18,134 nucleotides of DNA from Methanobacterium sp. (GCA_003158115.1 PMGM01000035.1:245-18378); one strand, 5' to 3'; shown: positions 1 through 8,399, counted from the first letter of the stretch. Numbers and translations are program-made. The notes: generated from the sequence alone by a model not told the origin.

Positions 1-492
1 TTCGATTATATTGATTTATGCTTACCAACATACTACCTCATAAACTATGTAGAATTCTTTTCTGCAACCAGAAAATATGATGGAAGAAAATATGGAAAAA
101 GAATAGAAGATGTATGTGGAGAAGAAGTACTTCGAAGAATTCATATGGGTTCTTACATAAGTCAAAAAGAATTCAGCGGAAAATATTATAAAAAAGCACT
201 TCAAGCACGATCTTTAATTAAAATAGAAGTTAATAAACTTCTAAATGGGGTTGACGCAATAGTTGGACCAACAGTTCCAAAATTACCACATAAAATTGGT
301 ACTACTTTAGAACCAATGGACATGTATTCGTATGATGTTCTTACAGTAATAGCCAATCTAGCTGGAATACCTGCTGCAAGTATGAAAGCAGGAGAAGTTA
401 ATGGAATTCCAGTAGGACTTCAAATTCAAGGAAAACCCTTCGAAGATTCCAAGATAATTGAAATAATGGCTAAGATCGATGAAATACAATAA
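1..492 (+). CDS. gatA: Amidase-family protein, probably GatA (Asp/Glu-tRNA amidotransferase subunit A), 3' part
   Basis: The reading frame is open from the first base of the window, so only the last 163 residues are present and the true start lies upstream. The C-terminal block runs VGPTVPKLPHKIG, then NLAGIPAASMKAG, then NGIPVGLQIQGKPFEDSKI, the usual tail of amidase-signature enzymes and closest in style to GatA. In that family GatA frees ammonia from glutamine, which GatB uses to convert misacylated Asp-tRNA(Asn) or Glu-tRNA(Gln) to the amidated form in the cytoplasm. The Ser-cisSer-Lys catalytic residues would lie in the missing part, so the catalytic site cannot be checked. The gene ends in TAA and is followed by T-rich DNA. 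A different amidase with the same C-terminal fold is the main alternative. Confidence 0.82.
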   Translation, partial: FDYIDLCLPTYYLINYVEFFSATRKYDGRKYGKRIEDVCGEEVLRRIHMGSYISQKEFSGKYYKKALQARSLIKIEVNKLLNGVDAIVGPTVPKLPHKIGTTLEPMDMYSYDVLTVIANLAGIPAASMKAGEVNGIPVGLQIQGKPFEDSKIIEIMAKIDEIQ

Positions 493-509
493 GATTCAGA
501 TTTCATTAA

Positions 510-532
510 ATTTTTTTTATTTATTTTTTTTA
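510..532 (+). terminator. T-rich transcription terminator after gatA
   Basis: Two T runs (8 and 8 or more bases) separated by a short AT stretch begin about 18 bases after the gatA stop. Archaeal RNA polymerase terminates at such oligo-T tracts. No strong hairpin precedes them. Confidence 0.55.
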
Positions 533-664
533 AGTGATGGTTTTTTGCAAAGAATTTAGAAGATAAACAGACCTATGTTAATTTAATGAAAGCAACATCT
601 GTAGATTTAGTAGTGAACATTTAATAGAAGGCGAAGGAAAAAATCACTTCTAAATCAGTATGAG

Positions 665-1903
665 AATTTTACTGGGATTCATTATAAACTATTTGGTCTT
701 AGATGGGCTGGATGGGTTTTTGATTTTTATGATCTTATATTATTCACTTTTCTAATTATTCCAATAGGTCTTGAACTACATCTTCAACTTTGATGCTTTC
801 ATATGCATTAAGTGCATCTCATTGCAGCTGTTGTAGGTGGTGTTGTATTCGGAGTTTTATCAGACAAGTATGGTCGAAAACTGATTCTTCAATGGACTAT
901 AATTATATACTGTTTAGGCACATTGCTATGTGCATTTTCTAATAGTATAGAAACTTTAATAATATCCCGGATAGTGACAGGATTGGGTGTTGTTGGTGAA
1001 TGGGCCACAGGGCAGACTTATGTCAATGAAACATTTCCTGCAAAATTAAGGGGAAAATTCGGGGCTTTGCTACAAACTGGGAATCCTGTAGGTTTCATTA
1101 TGGCTGCAATTGTTGGTGGTTTATTAGCATCGATCATTGGGTAGAGGGAAGCTTTTATTGTTTCAGTTTTCCCCGCATTATTAGTAATCATAATTCGCCG
1201 AAATTTGCCAGAATCTGATCTCTGGCTTAAAAATAAGTTAAACAAAAATAATATTGTTATCAAAAAGTCTTTAATTAATAAAGGAATGAATTCATATCAT
1301 TATTTTATAAACCATACAGAAAATTATTCTTTAAAGTATTGTTACTTGCCATACTAGGAAGTTCAGCTTATTGGTTCACCTATTCATGGCTTCCAACAAT
1401 CTACAACAGCAACATATTTCCATAGCCAAATCTTCGGTTTGGATAATTGTTAACCAGTTAGGTGGAATTATAGGTCTTTTATCATTTGGATATATTGCAG
1501 ATAGATTTGGGAGAAGACTGGCATTTTCGGGATTTGCAATATCATTGGCCGGGGGTCTGGTGATGATATCATTATTCTGGAATAACATTGCTTATTATCA
1601 ACCATTATATTTATTTTCATGTTTATTGTAGGTATAGGGACAGGAATTTATGGGGGATATGGTCTTCTTGTCTCTGAATTATTCCCAACTGAAATAAGAT
1701 GTACTTCTATGGGTTCTGGGTTCAATATAGCCCGCTGAACACAGTTTTTAATACCAATATTAATTGCTTTGATAGCAACAAATTATGGCCTTGGAAGTGG
1801 AATATTCCTAGGTTCAATTTTTGCTTTGAGTGTTGCAATATCTATTTGGACCTTCCCTGAAACCAAGGGCATTGAACTTGAAACTCTTGAAAAAAGCCCT
1901 TAA
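665..1903 (+). pseudogene. Decayed major facilitator superfamily transporter
   Basis: Read across frames, this is a single MFS sugar/organic-acid:proton symporter: WAGWVFDFYDLILFTFL near 704-754, GGVVFGVLSDKYGRK in the first cytoplasmic loop (about 836-880), GEWATGQTYVNETFP, PESDLW, then a second half with GYIADRFGRRLAF (about 1488-1530), SELFPTEIR and a final FPETKGIELETLEKS ending at a TAA at 1901-1903. The frame is broken by in-frame stops at 791 (TGA), 809 (TAA), 1142 (TAG where the family usually has Trp) and 1736 (TGA). It also shifts near 1260-1290, near 1396-1400 and near 1605-1612. No intact ATG start is visible; the N-terminus before about 665 is unclear. Flanking genes are intact, so bad sequence is unlikely. 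It is a dead gene whose former substrate cannot be told. MFS transporters are not common in methanogens, so earlier acquisition by transfer is possible but is inference. Confidence 0.85.
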
Positions 1904-1962
1904 TATCCCCATATTTAATTAAATGAAAACATTTAATATTAGGATATATAAACATACAAAAG

Positions 1963-3483
1963 ATGAAAAAAATAGGATTTCTCTATGTTAAAGGTACATT
2001 ACCAATGTTTGAAGATTTTGGAAATCTACCAACACACATAGTTAGAAACAATGGAATGATAAACGGGTTCAAAATTCATAAGGAATTGGATGGTTTGATA
2101 ATTCCCGGGGGAAGTATAATAGAATCTCAAAGTGTTAGTGAAGAACTTAAAAAAGAGATCATTAATATGGGCACTGAGGGAAAGTTCATACTAGGAATGT
2201 GTTCAGGATTCCAGTTTCTAGCAAATAAAACAGATATAGGCAGAAAATCCCCATGTCCGGTAAATAGGCAAGGTTTAGGTTTACTTGATGTATCATTTTC
2301 TCCGATGGTGGGCACTGACCGTGTTGAGGCAAAAATAATTAAAGATTCTTTTTTAACAGAGGGTATGGCAGGAAAAAAGATTACAGGTTTTCATTGTCAC
2401 ACCTATGGTAATATTACCGGAGATGCAAAACCAATACTAAAATCTTTAGTAAAGAGGACTAACTACTCTAACGATCCACGAGAAATACTTTCCGGAGTAC
2501 GAAACGATGAAGGTAATGTAGTGGGTTTGATGGTTCACGGGGCATTGGATGAAAATCCCGATTTGGTAGGGAATGTCCTTAAATTTATAGATGCAAATGA
2601 AAATGACATATTAAAAATTAAAAATGACAATAAAATACTTTTAAAGAATATTAAAATGGAAATAGGTGTTGAAACTGGAATAAATATTGATAAATCAGAG
2701 GAAATAAACAATTTAACCCTTAAACCAAGTACAAAGATCATAATGATTGCTAGTACTGGCTCGGACTCTGGTAAAACATTTATTACTACAGGCATCGTAG
2801 GTGCTCTTAGAAAACAGGGATATAAAGTTGGAGTTCTTAAGGTAGGTCCAGATATCAGGGATATTGTTCCATCATTATATCTTAATAAAGAAAGGATGGA
2901 GAATTTTTCATCTATAAAAATAGGTGGACTCGGATGGAAGGATTTAAAAGAAGTTTTTGAAGATATAAAGAAAAATAATTACGATATTGTTATTGTTGAA
3001 GGTGTAATGAGTATTTTTACAGGTATGCTCAATAAAAAGGTTCCATTTTCATCAGCTGAAATAGCAATCGCAGCAAATATTCCCGTTATTATGGTTTCTC
3101 CGTGTAACAAGGGAGGCATTGAAACAGCAGCAGTAGATGTGGTTTCTCATGTAGAAATGATGGATAAAATGGGCATAAATACTGCGGGGATTATATTAAA
3201 CAAAATCTATGATGAAGGAATAGCAGAATCTACATCACAATTCATAAAAAATAGAACGAAAACAGATTTTTTAACATTTATCCCAAAGATTCGCCTTACA
3301 GAAAGGGGAAATATGCCCGAGGTTGAAATTAAGCTAGATGATTTCTGTCTAAACGCTATTAAAACTATTGAAAATTATCTAGACATTGAAAAAATAATTA
3401 AATTAGCAGAAAAACCTAAATTTAATAATTATATGGGATTCAAAGAGATTATGGATCGTTTTACTGACATAAAAGAGAGGTAG
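1963..3483 (+). CDS. Glutamine amidotransferase / CbiA-type ATPase fusion, unknown substrate
   Basis: This 506-residue protein has two domains. Residues 1-210 look like a CobB/CobQ-type class I glutamine amidotransferase: LDGLIIPGGS at 42-51, nucleophile Cys80 in GMCSGFQFL, a FHCHTYGN block at 143-150, and a C-terminal GLMVHGALDEN at 188-198 with candidate His192. Residues 258-450 look like the CbiA/CobB ATP-dependent ligase domain: P-loop ASTGSDSGKT at 263-272, VLKVGPD at 291-297 and DIVIVEGVMSIFTG at 341-354. A variable linker (about 210-256) joins them. Known cobyrinate and cobyrate synthases have the ATPase first and the amidotransferase last, so the order here is reversed. The chemistry expected is ATP-driven amidation of a carboxylate with glutamine. 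The substrate is unknown; a tetrapyrrole or other methanogen cofactor is a guess. It stands alone, converging on ribB with 15 bases between. Confidence 0.85.
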   Translation: MKKIGFLYVKGTLPMFEDFGNLPTHIVRNNGMINGFKIHKELDGLIIPGGSIIESQSVSEELKKEIINMGTEGKFILGMCSGFQFLANKTDIGRKSPCPVNRQGLGLLDVSFSPMVGTDRVEAKIIKDSFLTEGMAGKKITGFHCHTYGNITGDAKPILKSLVKRTNYSNDPREILSGVRNDEGNVVGLMVHGALDENPDLVGNVLKFIDANENDILKIKNDNKILLKNIKMEIGVETGINIDKSEEINNLTLKPSTKIIMIASTGSDSGKTFITTGIVGALRKQGYKVGVLKVGPDIRDIVPSLYLNKERMENFSSIKIGGLGWKDLKEVFEDIKKNNYDIVIVEGVMSIFTGMLNKKVPFSSAEIAIAANIPVIMVSPCNKGGIETAAVDVVSHVEMMDKMGINTAGIILNKIYDEGIAESTSQFIKNRTKTDFLTFIPKIRLTERGNMPEVEIKLDDFCLNAIKTIENYLDIEKIIKLAEKPKFNNYMGFKEIMDRFTDIKER

Positions 3484-3513
3484 AATAAAAAATAGAATTT
3501 ATTTATTCTTTTT
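3483..3513. terminator. Shared terminator region between convergent genes
   Basis: A 7-base inverted repeat (GAATAAA at 3483-3489, TTTATTC at 3502-3508) spans the 15-base gap and overlaps the ribB stop codon, followed on the + strand by five T residues. It could stop transcription from one or both sides, but being all A/T-rich it is weak evidence. Confidence 0.3.
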
Positions 3514-4179
3514 AAATTCAGTATAAGCCTCTATTAAATCTGCACCACTCATAAACACTAATCCATGATCTTTAGCATATTTTTTTGCATCTTTTGTTGG
3601 AAGAGACCCACCAGTTTTGTCATCCATCATTTCACAACATACAGCTACTTCGGTAAGTCCAGCCATTTCCATTAAAGCTATACTCATCTCAGTATGTCCT
3701 TTTCTGCTGCGAACATGGCCATTAGCAGCTCTAAGAAGAGTTACATGTCCAGGGGCACGGAAATATTTACCAAATTCTTTTTGTTTACCGGCTTTACACA
3801 GTAATGCAAGTTCTTTTATAGTACATGCACGATCATTGTCGGTTATACCTGTGAAGGTTTTTCTATGATTTACAGTAATTGAAAATGCTGATTTTTCATC
3901 ATAAGGAATATCATCAGGATTAAGTTCACCAAGAACCGGATACTTTGAACTAGCAATTTCCATTATATCTGTCATAAAAGGTACTCCAAGTGCATCTGAG
4001 TTTTCAGAAGAAAGAGGTATGCAAAATAGACCGCCAGCATCATTCCTTATTTGTGTCATATATTCGGGGGTCATGAACTCTGCAGCTACTATCATATCAG
4101 TTTCACGTTCTCTGTTATCACTATCAAATATTAATACAATTTCTCCATTTTTAATGGCTTCTAATGCTTCTTTTATCAT
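3499..4179 (-). CDS. ribB: 3,4-dihydroxy-2-butanone 4-phosphate synthase
   Basis: RibB converts ribulose 5-phosphate to 3,4-dihydroxy-2-butanone 4-phosphate plus formate, supplying the four-carbon unit of riboflavin in the cytoplasm. The 226 residues carry the family signatures in order: DSDNRERETDMIVAAE at 19-34 (the acidic metal-binding loop), DAGGLFCIPLS at 47-57, TGITDNDRACTIKEL at 110-124, FRAPGHVTLLRA at 140-151 and RKGHTEMSIALMEMAG at 159-174. The length fits the stand-alone archaeal enzyme; there is no GTP cyclohydrolase II domain. The ATG has an AGTGAT Shine-Dalgarno-like match about eight bases upstream. It lies 71 bases after ribK on the same strand, so the two probably share a transcript. 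No anomaly is seen. Confidence 0.95.
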   Translation of the reverse strand: MIKEALEAIKNGEIVLIFDSDNRERETDMIVAAEFMTPEYMTQIRNDAGGLFCIPLSSENSDALGVPFMTDIMEIASSKYPVLGELNPDDIPYDEKSAFSITVNHRKTFTGITDNDRACTIKELALLCKAGKQKEFGKYFRAPGHVTLLRAANGHVRSRKGHTEMSIALMEMAGLTEVAVCCEMMDDKTGGSLPTKDAKKYAKDHGLVFMSGADLIEAYTEFKKNK

Positions 4180-4250
4180 GGGTAATCACTCGCAGTAAGA
4201 TTTTTAACTATTTTCCTATTTATTAATGATATGCATAATAATGAATTTTA

Positions 4251-4628
4251 TTATTCGATAGTAATGGACACAATATCTCCATCTTTAAGTTTTAAAGATC
4301 CTCTGAGATTTTTATTTGAAATAAATTCTAGAACATCCTCAGTATGTTCAGTTTTAGCAGGAAAAACTAAAGCTCCGGCAGTATCATGGTTTAACACCGC
4401 TTTTATGAATTTTACATCACCAAATTTACCTTTGCCTAGGATTAAGCTGAATTTTTCCTTTGAAATGTTGATAAGAGGATTCTTCCGATTTTTTTCTAGT
4501 TTTACATTTAGGGTTCCCACATATGGTTTGAAATGGAGCTTTTCCTGGAACTGTTTTATATAAATTTCTTGAGACATGAAATAAGTTCCTTTACCCATTC
4601 CAGAAATTATTTGTCCTTTTATCTCCAT
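4251..4628 (-). CDS. ribK: CTP-dependent riboflavin kinase
   Basis: RibK is the archaeal enzyme that phosphorylates riboflavin to FMN using CTP instead of ATP. The 125-residue protein shows its hallmarks: SGMGKGTYFMS at 9-19, GTLNVKL at 38-44 with Thr39 and Asn41 matching the residues that hold magnesium in the Methanocaldococcus enzyme, DTAGALVFP at 82-90, HTEDVLEFIS at 95-104 and LRGSLKLKDGDIV at 108-120. The length is the single-domain form; there is no N-terminal winged helix, so it is not the RbkR regulator-kinase fusion. The ATG is preceded by GTGAT about six bases away. It is the first gene of a likely ribK-ribB transcript, with a TATA-like box 38-46 bases upstream. FMN made here would feed FAD for the flavoproteins in this window. 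Confidence 0.94.
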   Translation of the reverse strand: MEIKGQIISGMGKGTYFMSQEIYIKQFQEKLHFKPYVGTLNVKLEKNRKNPLINISKEKFSLILGKGKFGDVKFIKAVLNHDTAGALVFPAKTEHTEDVLEFISNKNLRGSLKLKDGDIVSITIE

Positions 4629-4665
4629 TTAAATCACTATTATCCATTTTTTTATTATTTTAATT

Positions 4666-4674
4666 AATTTATAC
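4666..4674 (-). promoter_or_regulatory. Probable TATA box for ribK-ribB
   Basis: On the minus strand the sequence reads GTATAAATT, 38-46 bases before the ribK ATG. With the usual archaeal TATA-to-start spacing this would give a leader of roughly 10-20 bases that includes the GTGAT ribosome site. No FMN riboswitch structure is seen in the short leader. Confidence 0.4.
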
Positions 4675-4812
4675 CTATTATTGCCTTAGAAAGGGGATTC
4701 AAGAATATCTTCTTTTTTTAAGAATATTACTTTCTATAATTATTCCAACAAATAACCTTTTGCAAGTATTATTAATGAAAATATTAAAAAATTAAGATTA
4801 ATTTGGAATCAA

Positions 4813-6408
4813 CTATTCCAATATTTCGCATGTTATTGTAGCGAAAATGGGCCCTCTAAGATCTATAACTCTATTATTACCTGTTATATAGTTTAATGCC
4901 AATTTATCCAATTTTAAATTTATATCTGACAATGATTTTGATAGCGTAGTCCTTATACTCATTTCATTAGTACTGCTAACTATCATCTCTTCGATTTTAT
5001 AGCTTGCATATGCTGCGACACCATCCATATAACTTATTCCTGTTGGAATTCCATTATTAATGGCTTTTATGGATATGTCATCATCAGCATCCTTTTCAGG
5101 CACTCCAATAATGTTACCATCTGAGATGTAAACTTTGTTCCATGCAGCTGGCCCAAGGAGCTTAGTTCCTTCTTCTGGTTCAATAATTTTCACTCTAATA
5201 TCTTTATCCAAAAACTCTCCTTCAAATGCTACAAATCCACATGGGGAAGGTGCATTCCCATTTTCTTTTCCAGTGATGAGCAAACTTTCCATCAGATCTC
5301 TTCCTTCACCTGTGAATGGGTAGTAGTTAATCCTGAGCATGGTTGCAATTTCCCTATCAGATAAATGCCATTTTTCATATGTTTGAGGATAAACCATTTC
5401 CCTAACATCTGTTTGTTTATGGAGTATCATAGCTATCCTTTCTGCACCAACACCAAGGTTCATTACTTCTTTGTCTATACCGTAACTGGATAGGGCTATT
5501 GGTGAGTAAATTCCGAAGGTTGCCACTTCAACCCAATCTTTAAGTTTAGGATGATATCCATAAACTTCTGTTTGTGTTCCTGGTATGTAGTATTTGGACT
5601 TTTTCTCATCTGGTACATATTTGAATTTTTCAAATCCAAAGTGTTCAAGAACACTCTCTGAAACTGCCATTCCCATATCTAGACTCACTTCATCATCTGC
5701 CCATACACATGATGCAGAATGGTAAGTCATTAGATGACTTAAATCCTCCCGTTGTTCTCTTCTGAAACATCGGTCTATTGAAAAAAGTTTTATTGGCAGT
5801 TTACGTTTGTTATGCACAGATTGAAGTGTTAAAAACCAACCTGAAGTCATATGGGATCTTAGTGTGGTCCTTCCTGGTACTGGTTTAAGTTCACGTAATT
5901 CTGGAAAAACATTTTCAAGTATTCTAAGTCCAAGGGCATCCCCTACTTCCAGTGCTATTGAAACATCATGTACAAGGTCGTCTCCACTTTCGTCACCCTT
6001 CTTATAGTTTCGAAAAATATCTTTGAGAGCTTGTATTTTATCTTCATTGAGAGATACACCAATTTCTTCAATTAGTTGTATTTTATCCAATCCAATACCT
6101 ATATCTGGTCTTGGAAGTCCCGCAAGGAAGAAGCACCGATCCAGAACTGCAGGGGCTTCGGGGCCAAATTGTTTGTAAATATCCTCTTCATCAACAAACA
6201 ATGGATTTACTGTTTCATTGAATCCAAGTTTCAGATATGCTTGTCTAATCTCCCATATTGTATCGTATAACATATGGGATCGACCGGTATTAAGATGTAA
6301 TCGGGGATATTCATCATCATGATGAGGTCTTTTTAAGGTATGAGCAGTTTCAACCCATGCTTTTTCAAAATCTTTTCTTGCAAGTTTTATTATTTCTTTT
6401 CTTTTCAG
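4813..6408 (-). CDS. sepS: O-phosphoserine--tRNA(Cys) ligase, apparent CTG start
   Basis: SepS charges tRNA(Cys) with O-phosphoserine; a partner enzyme, SepCysS, then makes Cys-tRNA. This is a main cysteine route in methanogens. It is a class II synthetase: FSIDRCFRREQ at about 209-219 (motif 2), SHLMTYHSAS just after, and NLGVGAERIAMI at about 317-328 (motif 3). The first in-frame ATG (6271-6273) would delete 45 conserved residues, including KRKEIIKLARKDFEKAW and EYPRLHLNTGRSH, which match the family's N-terminus. No in-frame ATG, GTG or TTG lies in that stretch. A CTG at 6406-6408 sits exactly where relatives begin (M-K-R-K) and has a full GGAGG seven bases upstream, so I place the start there, giving 531 residues, the usual length. 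A point change from ATG or a base-call error is the alternative. It is divergent from tfrA. Confidence 0.93.
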   Translation of the reverse strand: MKRKEIIKLARKDFEKAWVETAHTLKRPHHDDEYPRLHLNTGRSHMLYDTIWEIRQAYLKLGFNETVNPLFVDEEDIYKQFGPEAPAVLDRCFFLAGLPRPDIGIGLDKIQLIEEIGVSLNEDKIQALKDIFRNYKKGDESGDDLVHDVSIALEVGDALGLRILENVFPELRELKPVPGRTTLRSHMTSGWFLTLQSVHNKRKLPIKLFSIDRCFRREQREDLSHLMTYHSASCVWADDEVSLDMGMAVSESVLEHFGFEKFKYVPDEKKSKYYIPGTQTEVYGYHPKLKDWVEVATFGIYSPIALSSYGIDKEVMNLGVGAERIAMILHKQTDVREMVYPQTYEKWHLSDREIATMLRINYYPFTGEGRDLMESLLITGKENGNAPSPCGFVAFEGEFLDKDIRVKIIEPEEGTKLLGPAAWNKVYISDGNIIGVPEKDADDDISIKAINNGIPTGISYMDGVAAYASYKIEEMIVSSTNEMSIRTTLSKSLSDINLKLDKLALNYITGNNRVIDLRGPIFATITCEILE

Positions 6409-6415
6409 CTCAATG

Positions 6416-6420
6416 CCTCC
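6416..6420 (-). promoter_or_regulatory. Ribosome binding site that decides the sepS start
   Basis: The minus strand reads GGAGG here, followed by seven bases and then CTG. It is the strongest Shine-Dalgarno match near sepS, while the first in-frame ATG at 6271-6273 lies 140 bases further downstream, inside the conserved domain. Confidence 0.65.
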
Positions 6421-6460
6421 ATGATGATTATGATGTTGACTATGCAGTAAAAATGATCAT

Positions 6461-6470
6461 TAATATAATA
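6461..6470 (-). promoter_or_regulatory. Possible TATA box for sepS
   Basis: The minus strand reads TATTATATTA about 53-62 bases before the CTG start, which would give a leader of about 30 bases containing GGAGG. Position is plausible but the region is AT-rich. Confidence 0.3.
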
Positions 6471-6489
6471 GAGTTTTGTGTTGATCCTT

Positions 6490-6500
6490 TTTATATTTAT
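6490..6500 (+). promoter_or_regulatory. Possible TATA box for tfrA
   Basis: A TTTATATTTAT element lies 56-66 bases before the tfrA ATG, in the divergent gap shared with sepS. The predicted leader would be about 35 bases; no clear Shine-Dalgarno is visible in it. Confidence 0.35.
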
Positions 6501-6555
6501 TTTAATATCATCACCAACCGAATAAATAATAAATGTCAAAGTATAATTCCAATAC

Positions 6556-8232
6556 ATGGAAAGAGAGATACGCGAATGCGATGTACTGGTAATAGGATCA
6601 GGCGGCGCTGGATGTAGGGCAGCAATAGAAGCTAGAAAATCAAATTTAAAAGTTTCAATAGTTTCAAAGGGCTTATCATTTAAATCAGGATGTACAACAC
6701 TTGCAGAAGGAGGTTATAATGCTGCTTTTGGTTATGTGGATGCTGATGATAGTGTAGAAGCACACTTTGAAGATACAATGAAAGGTGGCGCATATTTAAA
6801 CGATATGGGTCTTGTAAAAATACTGGTTAATGAGGCTCAAGATAGATTGATAGAACTCGAAAGCTACGGTGCAATTTTTGACAGACAAAAATCTGGAAAA
6901 TTGAACCAACGACCCTTTGGTGGCCAAAGTTTTAGAAGAACATGTTTTCAGGGAGATAGAACGGGTCATGAAATGATGATGGCTTTGAAAGAAGAGGTAA
7001 TACGGCAAAAAATAGAAACCTTTGATGAGATAATGATAACCTCTCTCCTCATGGATAATAAGAATACTCGAGTTATTGGTGCATGTGGAGTATCTCTTAA
7101 AACTTCAAATATGATTATTTTCAAGGCTAAATCTACTATAATTGCTAGTGGGGGTGCAGGATGGCTTTATCCTGTTACCTCAAATGCAATACAAAAAACC
7201 GGGGATGGATATAGTTTAGCCTACAATGCAGGTGCAGATCTTCTTGATATGGAACAGATTCAATTCCACCCAACAGGGATGTTATATCCTGAATCGAGAA
7301 AAGGAGTTCTTGTAACCGAAGCTGTGCGAGGTGAAGGTGGTAAACTGTTTAATGTTGGTATGCGAAGGTTTATGAGGAATTATGATGAAAGAGGCGAACT
7401 TGCTACCCGTGATGTTGTGGCTAGGGCAATATACAACGAGATCAGAGAGGGTAGAGGTACAGATAATGGTGGTGTATACCTTGATGTAACACATCTTCCA
7501 AATAAACTAATCGAAGAAAAGCTTGAAACAATGTTACTTCAATTTATGGATGTTGGAGTTGATATAAGAGAAGAAGCAATGGAGGTAGCGCCAACAGCAC
7601 ACCATTTTATGGGTGGCATAAGGATCAAACATGGAGGTGAAACTACTGTTGAAAATTTATTCGCAGCAGGAGAGGCTTCTGGAGGAATACATGGTGCTAA
7701 TAGATTAGGTGGTAATGCACTTGCAGATACTCAAGTATTTGGAAAACGCGCTGGAGAGTCTGCAGCTAAAAATGCACTTTCAAATGAATTAGAATACAAC
7801 GAAGAACAGATCAATTCTGAGGAAAAAAGAATTCGGAATATATTTAAGGATGGGAACATTTACCCTCATCAAATCAAAAAAGAGCTTATGGAAACAATGT
7901 GGGCTAATGTAGCAATAATAAGAAATGAAGATGGTCTCAAATCTGCTTTAAATAAAATTGAAGAACTTAAAATTACATCTCTGGATATGAAGGTACCTGA
8001 GGGCTCAGGGTACAATAAAAATCTTTTGGATGCACTTGAAATTGAAAATATGCTCACAGTTGCTTCACTTGTGACTCAATCTGCACTTGTTCGTCGTGAA
8101 AGTAGAGGATCTCACTATCGGGAAGATTACCCTCAAAAAGATAATAGATGGGATAGGAGTATAGTGTTGAATAAAAATAAAGATTTCAGTTATTTAAAAA
8201 GGGGATCAAAATCAAATTGTAGGTATATTTGA
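6556..8232 (+). CDS. tfrA: Fumarate reductase flavoprotein subunit, probably thiol:fumarate reductase TfrA
   Basis: This 558-residue FAD protein belongs to the succinate dehydrogenase/fumarate reductase flavoprotein family. The FAD-binding GSGGAG is at 14-19, SGCTTLAEGGYNAAFG at 44-59 marks the flavin-attachment region, HPTGMLYPESRKG at 238-250 and TEAVRGEGG at 254-262 form the dicarboxylate site, Arg285 in ELATRDVVAR is the likely proton-donor arginine, His349/His350 follow, and AGEASGGIHGANRLGGNAL at 371-389 closes the FAD site. In Methanobacteriales the close relative is TfrA, which with TfrB oxidises coenzyme M and coenzyme B thiols and reduces fumarate in the cytoplasm for the reductive branch of carbon metabolism. 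No tfrB (iron-sulfur/heterodisulfide subunit) is in the window. A generic SdhA or L-aspartate oxidase is less likely. The ATG is accepted although no good ribosome site precedes it. Confidence 0.85.
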   Translation: MEREIRECDVLVIGSGGAGCRAAIEARKSNLKVSIVSKGLSFKSGCTTLAEGGYNAAFGYVDADDSVEAHFEDTMKGGAYLNDMGLVKILVNEAQDRLIELESYGAIFDRQKSGKLNQRPFGGQSFRRTCFQGDRTGHEMMMALKEEVIRQKIETFDEIMITSLLMDNKNTRVIGACGVSLKTSNMIIFKAKSTIIASGGAGWLYPVTSNAIQKTGDGYSLAYNAGADLLDMEQIQFHPTGMLYPESRKGVLVTEAVRGEGGKLFNVGMRRFMRNYDERGELATRDVVARAIYNEIREGRGTDNGGVYLDVTHLPNKLIEEKLETMLLQFMDVGVDIREEAMEVAPTAHHFMGGIRIKHGGETTVENLFAAGEASGGIHGANRLGGNALADTQVFGKRAGESAAKNALSNELEYNEEQINSEEKRIRNIFKDGNIYPHQIKKELMETMWANVAIIRNEDGLKSALNKIEELKITSLDMKVPEGSGYNKNLLDALEIENMLTVASLVTQSALVRRESRGSHYREDYPQKDNRWDRSIVLNKNKDFSYLKRGSKSNCRYI

Positions 8233-8292
8233 ACTCTTTTAATTATTTAATAATGATTCTAATATTAATCAACCAAGATGAACATATAAATC

Positions 8293-8299
8293 AAAAAAA
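8293..8299 (-). terminator. Oligo-T terminator after tRNA-Arg
   Basis: Seven consecutive T residues on the minus strand begin eight bases past the tRNA 3' end, a normal archaeal tRNA stop signal. Confidence 0.5.
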
Positions 8300-8306
8300 T
8301 AATTAA

Positions 8307-8378
8307 TGCCCTGACCGGGACTCGAACCCGGGTGATAGGATCCGCAATCCTACGTGATATCCGCTACACTACCAGGGC
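8307..8378 (-). tRNA. tRNA-Arg (anticodon GCG)
   Basis: The minus strand folds into a complete cloverleaf of 72 bases. The acceptor stem is GCCCTGG paired with TCAGGGC (one G-T pair), followed by discriminator A. The anticodon arm is TAGGA-TTGCGGA-TCCTA, giving anticodon GCG, which reads CGC/CGU (arginine). The T arm is CCGGG-TTCGAGT-CCCGG. The D stem is short (three clear pairs, GTG/CAC). There is no intron, and CCA is not encoded. It stands alone between tfrA and the PAP2-like gene. Confidence 0.93.
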
Positions 8379-8399
8379 TTATCTCTTGAATTTTTTTCT

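Noticed and set aside
1142..1144. TAG in the MFS gene read as pyrrolysine
   Set aside because: Other stops of all three types and frameshifts are present in the same gene, and Methanobacteriales are not known for pyrrolysine use; decay explains it better.
4231..4563. Plus-strand ORF of 110 codons opposite ribK
   Set aside because: Complement shadow of the well-supported ribK gene.
4629..4812. FMN riboswitch or RbkR operator upstream of ribK
   Set aside because: The leader is short and AT-rich with no conserved stem set, and RibK here lacks the regulator domain; I cannot support either.
6357..6617. Plus-strand ORF of 86 codons overlapping the starts of sepS and tfrA
   Set aside because: It lies opposite the conserved SepS N-terminus and overlaps tfrA in another frame; the product has no recognisable motif.
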